DNA of 64,000 bases from Serinus canaria. Its lineage: Eukaryota > Chordata > Aves > Passeriformes > Fringillidae. A program made the position numbers and the translations under genes. This document shows, in pieces, positions 58,736-64,000 of this stretch. The notes under the pieces were generated by a model that did no database searches, was not told where the DNA came from, and was given only the letters and a program-made list of their open reading frames with translations. Within the stretch, counting starts at the first letter, position 1. Each line of letters opens with the position of its first letter. Where the stretch lies: NCBI RefSeq assembly GCF_022539315.1, contig NC_066338.1:3658001-3722000 (forward strand), read 5' to 3'.

Positions 58736-59229
58736 GGGACACAGAGGGACTTCGTGGAAGCCAGGAGAGCGCTGTGAGGCTGTGGAACAATGCGGCACCG
58801 AGGTTCCACTGGGACTTGACAGAAGTTCCTGGAGACAAGGAAGCACTGGGAGCCTCCAGAGTCAGTGTGCAGGAGGATTTGGGGTTTAAAAAGGAAGATT
58901 TGGGTTGAGCTGAGCCTACATGGGAGAGTGGGGGGGGGGTTGGGGCAAGGTCAAGACCAGTTTTGGGCAGTTTTCTGTAATTTTGGTGCATTTCTATGGG
59001 ATTAGAGTCTAGGTCTGTGGGATTTATGTGATTTAGGGTGTTTTGCGGTGGTTTTGAGGGATTTCTTTTAGATTTGGGAGCATTTTATGACATTTTGGGT
59101 TTTTCCAACTGCACCCAGGCGATGTCGCGGTGCCGGAGCACCAGGGCAGCTCCTAGAACCCTGGGAACCTGGGATGGGAATGGGGTCAGGAGAGCCCCAG
59201 AAACCCAGGAACGTGCCCCAGACACCTGG

Positions 59230-59760
59230 GAATGTTCCCCAACAAAATCAAGAAATGTTCCCCCCCCAAATTTAGAAATGTTCCCTGATGAGTAACAGTT
59301 CCCAAAAAAGTCCAAAAATGTTCTCAAAAAGAAATCCTGAAACATTCCCCCAAAAAGTCAGACATGTTCCCCAAAGAAATCCAGAAATGCTCATCCAAAA
59401 ACTCCTGGAACATTCCCAAAAAACAAACTTTCCCCAGAAAATCCAGAAACAGTCCTCCTCAAAAAATCCAAAAACCAACCTCAGTTCCCATCCAGAAACA
59501 TTCCCAAAAACTTCAGAAATGTACCCAAAAATCCAGAAATCCCGCCCCCCCATCCAGAAACAATCCTACAAAAATCCTGAAATTCCCCCTCAAAAAAATC
59601 CAGAACCCCCCCCTAAAAATCCAAAATCTCCACCCCAATTCAGAAATTCACCCCCCAAAAAATCCAGAAATTTCCTAACAAAAATCCAGACATTCCTCCT
59701 AAAACCCCAGAAATTCACCCTCAAAAATGCTGATATTCCCCCCAAAATCCTGATACTTTC
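59230..59760 (+). repeat. C/A-rich degenerate minisatellite
   Basis: About 22-25-base units of 'cccaaaaaatccagaaatgtt' type. The complementary strand is G-rich with runs of 5-8 G. A plus-strand frame stays open through it because the unit lacks stops in that frame. Confidence 0.85.
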
Positions 59761-61627
59761 CCCAAACAATCCAACCCCAAGCCCCCCTCACCCCTCTCAC
59801 CCCCCAAGCCCCACAATCCCCCAATGCCCAAAGGCCGCCTGGAATCCCTGTAATCCCCGGGATGCCGGGATTGCCCCAGATCTCCCTGGGGCAGAACATG
59901 GAGAGCATCAGCTCCTTGGGCTCCTCAGGAGCTGGGGCAGGAACAGGATGTGCTTCAGGGCTTTGCCCACAGCTGGGCAAACGGGAGAAAAACCCCAACA
60001 TCAGCAACAAACCTGCCCCAAACCTGCCCCAAGCAGGCCCCAAATCTGCCCCAAGTCACTCTGGATACACACCAAACAATCTGCCCCAAATCCCACCAAA
60101 ATCCTCTGTGGTTTGACCCAGTGCTGTCTCACCATTTTTAAGGGTTTTTCAGAGTTCCAAGAAATGATCTCTCAGCTCTGTGGGAAGCCTCCTCTAAACT
60201 GATGGTGTTGTGACATCTCCTCCAAGGAATCAGATGCAGCCCCAATTATTATTACAGAACCACTCCAACAGTTTGCTGGGTTTAAAGCATCTCTGTGCTG
60301 AGGGAATTTTGGAGGAGACAGCTCTTGGATGGTTCATTAGTCTGTCATCCCCAGACCTTCATTCCTAATGCCATTCTCAAGAGCCTTGTTTTAAATTACC
60401 TTTAGGGAATTCTCTCCCACTTAGAGCTTGGGTGGTGGCCAGGCCTCAGCTCTGCCTGGACGGGAATTTGCCAACAGACCCGAATGTTTTCTGCATCAAA
60501 ACTAGATTTGAGTTGCTTTGACTTGGAAATCTGACCCTCTAGACATGACAGTTGAACTATTTTTAAAGGGAGCTTGGGAATTATTATCTGGAAATAATGA
60601 TCCAAGTCCCCCCTGAATGGAGGTTTTTTCATCTGTTTGCACACTCTGGGATGATGGTACATTATTTCAGAGATTGCTATTGACCTAATTCCACCTATGT
60701 TGTTAGTTTTGTCTGCTATTTGAAATATTCTTGATTGTTGTATCCAAATTATTCCTAATTGCTGTAAGTTTCTTGTCCACTGCATGTATTATTTTATTAT
60801 GATGTTGCTTCACACTCATAACAAAAGACATGCATCTCATTCTTAAAAAACAAAAAAGAAGAGGAATGAATGCCTCAAGAACGTTCAAATAATGCAAAAT
60901 GTACATGAGAAATTTGGACAAAATCATTCTAAATGATGCAATATTTACATGAGAAATTTGGAAAAAAAGATCATCACATCTAAATCCTAATGGAGTGCAC
61001 CACAGTGAAGCCCAATTGATTCATTACCTTCAGGAGAAGATGTGCCTGTGTTTTATCATCAGCAGCTCAAAGCAGTCACCTGTTCATTCCATCAGACACT
61101 GATCAGCTCTGAAAAAATGAGGCCCAGTGCAAAGAGAAATAACCTCATCACCCTGCAGCCTTTGTGGCCAGAGCAGGAGCAGGAGGAGGACTGCCAAGAC
61201 ATGGCTGGGTCTAGAAACTGACAGAGGCAATTTGCCAACAAAAGCCTCAGGGCACCCTCATGGTACAGTGCTTCTACTGACCTTCTCCAGTTATTCCCTG
61301 TTCCAGCTCCCAGGAGGACATTCAGGGATGGCAAAGATCAACACTTCCAGCTAATGGACTTTCTCACACTTCTCAACTAATTGGAAACAATGGTCATTTC
61401 TTTCCATTTCCCCAAGAGACATTGGACATTATTCTTCTGTTTTCTCATGCTGCAAAACCCTGTGTCAATGACTTGATAGAATTTGGTAAGTTTTGTTGAT
61501 TGTAATTGCTCTTTTATCTATCTAGTCCCATATCTAATAGATAACCAGTGATAACCTTGATGAGATAATACCCTCACAAGAGTGAGCAGTTTCAACATCA
61601 GAACATGGGAGCCTTTTTTAAATGAAC
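59761..61627. other. Unassigned sequence
   Basis: 59990-60090 has a short repeat of 'ctgccccaaa'. 60400-61000 is AT-rich with two overlapping minus-strand frames (127 and 74 codons) that I do not recognise. 61370-61620 leads into a polypurine tract and may be decayed retroviral sequence. Confidence 0.4.
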
Positions 61628-61930
61628 GAAAAGGGGAGATGTCATAGACAGGTAAATGATAAAAGAAAGGCCTTATGAAATCAGGCCTTGCTCTGCCCTA
61701 TTAATAGCTGGCCTGTCATCTCCTCTGAGCGCAGCTAAGCAGTTACAAGTTCCCATGTAAAGCTATTTTGAGAATGAGACTTGTGAACAATCTGTTCTGA
61801 GGGTGAGAAACAAATGCAACTGCAACAAGAAGGGATTTGTGCCATGAGAATCAGTGAAGAGAACAGGTAAACAATACAATAGAGAGATTTGAAGCACAGG
61901 TAAAATCTATTTTTTTAATCAATAATAGAA
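61628..61930 (+). mobile_element. Polypurine tract and start of an LTR
   Basis: 'acgaaaaggggaga' is followed at once by TGTCATAGACAGG, the layout of a retroviral polypurine tract and LTR start. The right end of the LTR cannot be seen, and no internal genes are recognisable upstream. Confidence 0.4.
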
Positions 61931-62052
61931 TAACTGCTATGAAATCTATGAACTAACTAAACTTGCACTGAGGTCAGCCAAACTGTGTAAGATGAATCAT
62001 GTAAATAACAAATTAAAAATTCCTCTCCATCCCAGATGGGTCATCAGGGATT

Positions 62053-62419
62053 TCAGTTACTCCCCTTCTTTTGGGCTTTTGCTTCCCTCTTCTTTGGGGC
62101 TTTGGCTTCCTTCTTTTCTGGTAAATTGGTTTCCTTCCTCTCTGATTCTTTGGTGACCTTCTTCTCTGGGGCCTTTGTTTCTTTCTTCTCCGCAGCTTTC
62201 TTTTCCTTCTTCTCAGGAGATCTGGTTTCCTTTTTTGGGATTTTTGTTTCCTTCATCTCTGGCAGTTTGCTTTTCCCCTTCTCTGCTTTTGGAGGCTGCT
62301 TCCCCACACAGACTCCCTTCTTTGCCTTCTTCCACCTCTCTCCCTCCTTCTGCCTCTTTTCCTCCTCTAATGCTTTTACCTCCTCCTCAGGCTTTTGAGC
62401 TGGCTGCTTCAGTTCCCTT
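62053..62419 (-). pseudogene. Lys/Glu-rich exon of a HYDIN-like fragment
   Basis: On the minus strand a good splice acceptor (TTTTGTCTGCAG|A, exon start 62419) opens a frame of about 120 codons. It starts RELKQPAQKPEEEVKALEEE and then has imperfect repeats of the type KKETKAPEKK. A stop follows at 62053, or a weak donor (A|GTAACT) just before it. Charged Lys/Glu/Pro segments occur between domains of the axonemal protein HYDIN. The start phase (two bases needed) matches the end phase of the exon at 63057-63277. The link to HYDIN comes from that neighbour, not from this exon itself. Confidence 0.5.
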
Positions 62420-63056
62420 CTGCAGACAAAACAGAAAACATGGCTGAGAGTCCCACCAGAAACTTGGGCTCACCAGTCCTGGCTGGCCCTGCACTTCATT
62501 CCTTGACCCTGAGGGTATTTCCATGAATTCTCCTCCAGCCACAGAGGTTGGGAACATCCCAAGTTGAGGGAGCCTCAAGGACATGAGCTTTTCTGGGTGC
62601 TGTCCCACCACAAGGAGAACCTGGCAGATCAGCATTGCAAGGACTTCATCTGGGGCAGCAGAAGGACCCAAAGCAAGGTTTGGGGTGTGCCCCATACCTG
62701 CTCATCCCACAATCCCACTGCTTTGGTGAAGAAGGGAGATGATGAAGAAGATGCCACTCAACACCATGGACTTCAAGACACCTCTAGAGGCAGTGCCAAG
62801 GCAAGCCCAGAGCCCAGCTCCATGAAGGCAGCAGCTAAGCCAGGAGGGCTCAGCACTCCAATAGAGAAGATGATGTTCTGTCTCAACAGAAGAAGGTCCT
62901 TCCTCTCTTGGGAGCCAGGCAGCTCAGAGTGGCCATCCCTGTGCTGCTTCTGGCCTTTGCTATGCAGCGCCTCTGAGCTCAGAGCCCTCGGAGCAGGGAA
63001 GCCCTGCAGGGACAAGAACCCATGGCAGAGCAGTAACCCATGGAAGGCTCACTCAC

Positions 63057-63277
63057 CTCTCCCTGAGAGGTGCCTGAGAGCCACAGTTGATCTCCCGGGG
63101 GCTCAGGGAGGAGCTGACACCTGAGGCCTCCCCGGTCACCTTGCAGGTGGGGCCTCCCTCCACGTGGCACAGCTTGGTGACATTGGAGGTGCTGTTGGGG
63201 TGGCCAGAGAAGGTGGAGGAGACCTGCTGGCTCTGTCTTGGTGGCAGCACACCTGAGAGTGGCAGGACACTGAAGGC
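63057..63277 (-). pseudogene. HYDIN-like exon (ASH/MSP-type domain piece)
   Basis: On the minus strand this is a 221-base exon with a pyrimidine-rich acceptor (CTTCCATCCAG|G) and a strong donor (GAGAG|GTGAGT). It encodes AFSVLPLSGVLPPRQSQQ, then CHVEGGPTCKVTGEASG and SPREINCGSQ. The pattern FSVLPLSGVLPP-x-x-S-Q-Q...C-x-VEGGPT...GEAS...EI-x-CG is characteristic of the ASH-like repeats of HYDIN, a very large protein of the ciliary central pair. Two residues seem to be missing before TGEAS, and several conserved aromatic positions are changed. No adjacent HYDIN exon is recognised to either side except the Lys/Glu-rich one, so this is probably a partial duplicate rather than the working gene. Confidence 0.65.
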
Positions 63278-64000
63278 CTGGATGGAAGACAGGAGAGATG
63301 GAGGTGTTGAGCATGGAAATGGATGCAGAAGAGCATCTTGGAGCAAAGTGCAGCTGTACCTGGAGGGGCCTATTCCCCAAACACTGCCAGAATCCCCCTC
63401 ACTTCATTCTTCATCCATGCCACTGACCAGTGCAGGGACCATGGGGAAAATGTTCTCCCATACTCATGGGTCAATGCATTAATTAGTACATTACATGAAA
63501 GGGAACTGGGATGTCTCCTGGCAGTAGAAATTCTCTCTGATGCACAACTGCCTTGAAAAAGTTTAAGAACTTCCTGCTTTTAGAAAAGGAGGAGACTCAG
63601 AGTGAGAGCTCTAGGAGCTGAGCAAAGGAGTCCAGTCCAGCCCAGGCTCTTCCTCTCTCTCTCTGATTTAAATGCTGCTTTCTCAAGGTGCTACAGCAAA
63701 AGCTCCTGCAAAAATTTCTTATGTAGCACCTGAGGAGTTCCAGAGGGAGCAGTGTCCTCCAGAGGCACTGCACAGCATCCTTGGGCAGCCCCACAACTTG
63801 TCCTGCACAGCCTCTCCAACAAGCAGCTGCTTCAGCAGCACTTTGTGATGGGCCTGGAGGGAGGAGAGGCCCCTTTGTGGCCAATGCTGAGGGCCCCCAG
63901 TGGCACTGGGAGCTCCAGCCCTGCTGGCCACACTGACAAAGGGCAAGCGAGACAGATGCCCTCTTGCCTTCCAGGGGAGTGTGCACTATGTCCAAGGAGC
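63278..64000. other. Right end of window
   Basis: A weak exon candidate lies on the minus strand at 63730-63853 (acceptor CTCCAG|GCCC, peptide AHHKVLLKQLLVGEAVQD, poor donor). It could be an upstream exon of the HYDIN-like fragment, but I cannot support a family. A CT repeat lies near 63650. Confidence 0.3.

Noticed and set aside
59288..60202. 304-codon Pro/Lys/Asn-rich frame
   Set aside because: It is the translation of a ~23-base minisatellite without stops in that frame. The repeat units are degenerate with no coding constraint visible.
60402..60927. Overlapping minus-strand frames suggesting a coiled-coil or envelope piece
   Set aside because: The two frames read the same bases in different phases, neither has a recognisable motif, and the nearby polypurine tract is on the opposite strand.

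Overview
The window is vertebrate, almost certainly avian and most likely passerine. It carries CR1 LINE fragments, several bird-type endogenous retroviruses (ERVs) and solo LTRs, an olfactory receptor close to the expanded avian OR14-like (gamma-c) group, and intron-containing exon pieces including a HYDIN-like exon. It is dominated by repeats and has two 500-N gaps (3826-4325 and 37202-37701). The mix of a higher-order satellite, nested ERVs and degenerate minisatellites suggests pericentromeric, subtelomeric, W-chromosome or poorly recombining sequence. That placement is an inference.

Layout. 1-288: one satellite monomer fragment in inverted orientation. 289-3498: the 3' end of an ERV, comprising the pol tail, an env gene broken by one frameshift and two in-frame stops, the polypurine tract and the 3' LTR. 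The env surface subunit begins with three consecutive immunoglobulin-like domains, which is the most unusual coding signal here. 4326-20608: about 37 copies of a CpG-rich ~438-bp satellite monomer. Its centre (9471-18239) is five copies of a four-monomer higher-order repeat with a 1753-1754-bp period. 20609-24690: GC-rich sequence with a plausible first coding exon on the minus strand and a ~66-bp degenerate minisatellite. 24690-30222: a class III (ERV-L-like) provirus with decayed gag and pol and a 3' LTR. 30223-35700: a gammaretrovirus-like provirus with decayed pol, interrupted by two later LTR insertions, with no recognisable env, and with its own polypurine tract and 3' LTR.

35950-37201 and 40150-41950 are two copies of one duplicated block. 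The second leads into an intact olfactory receptor reading frame (42368-43303); the first runs into the gap and then unrelated sequence. 44740-47570 holds CR1 pieces, one split by a solo LTR of the Ig-env ERV family with a clean 4-bp target-site duplication. Two TGACATCA-rich arrays (46060-46240 and 53620-53935) are followed by paralogous sequence. 49190-58450 is a large degenerate minisatellite domain of ~38-39-bp units that inverts head-to-head at 55468-55497 and has been invaded by at least three LTRs of one family. 59230-59760 is a C/A-rich minisatellite. 61628 onward shows a polypurine tract and the start of another LTR. 62053-63277 on the minus strand carries two phase-compatible exons of a HYDIN-like gene fragment.

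Apart from the olfactory receptor, no complete host gene is supported. The retroviral genes are all inactivated, and their breaks are described without reconstruction. Family names rest on motif recognition by eye; no database search was possible.
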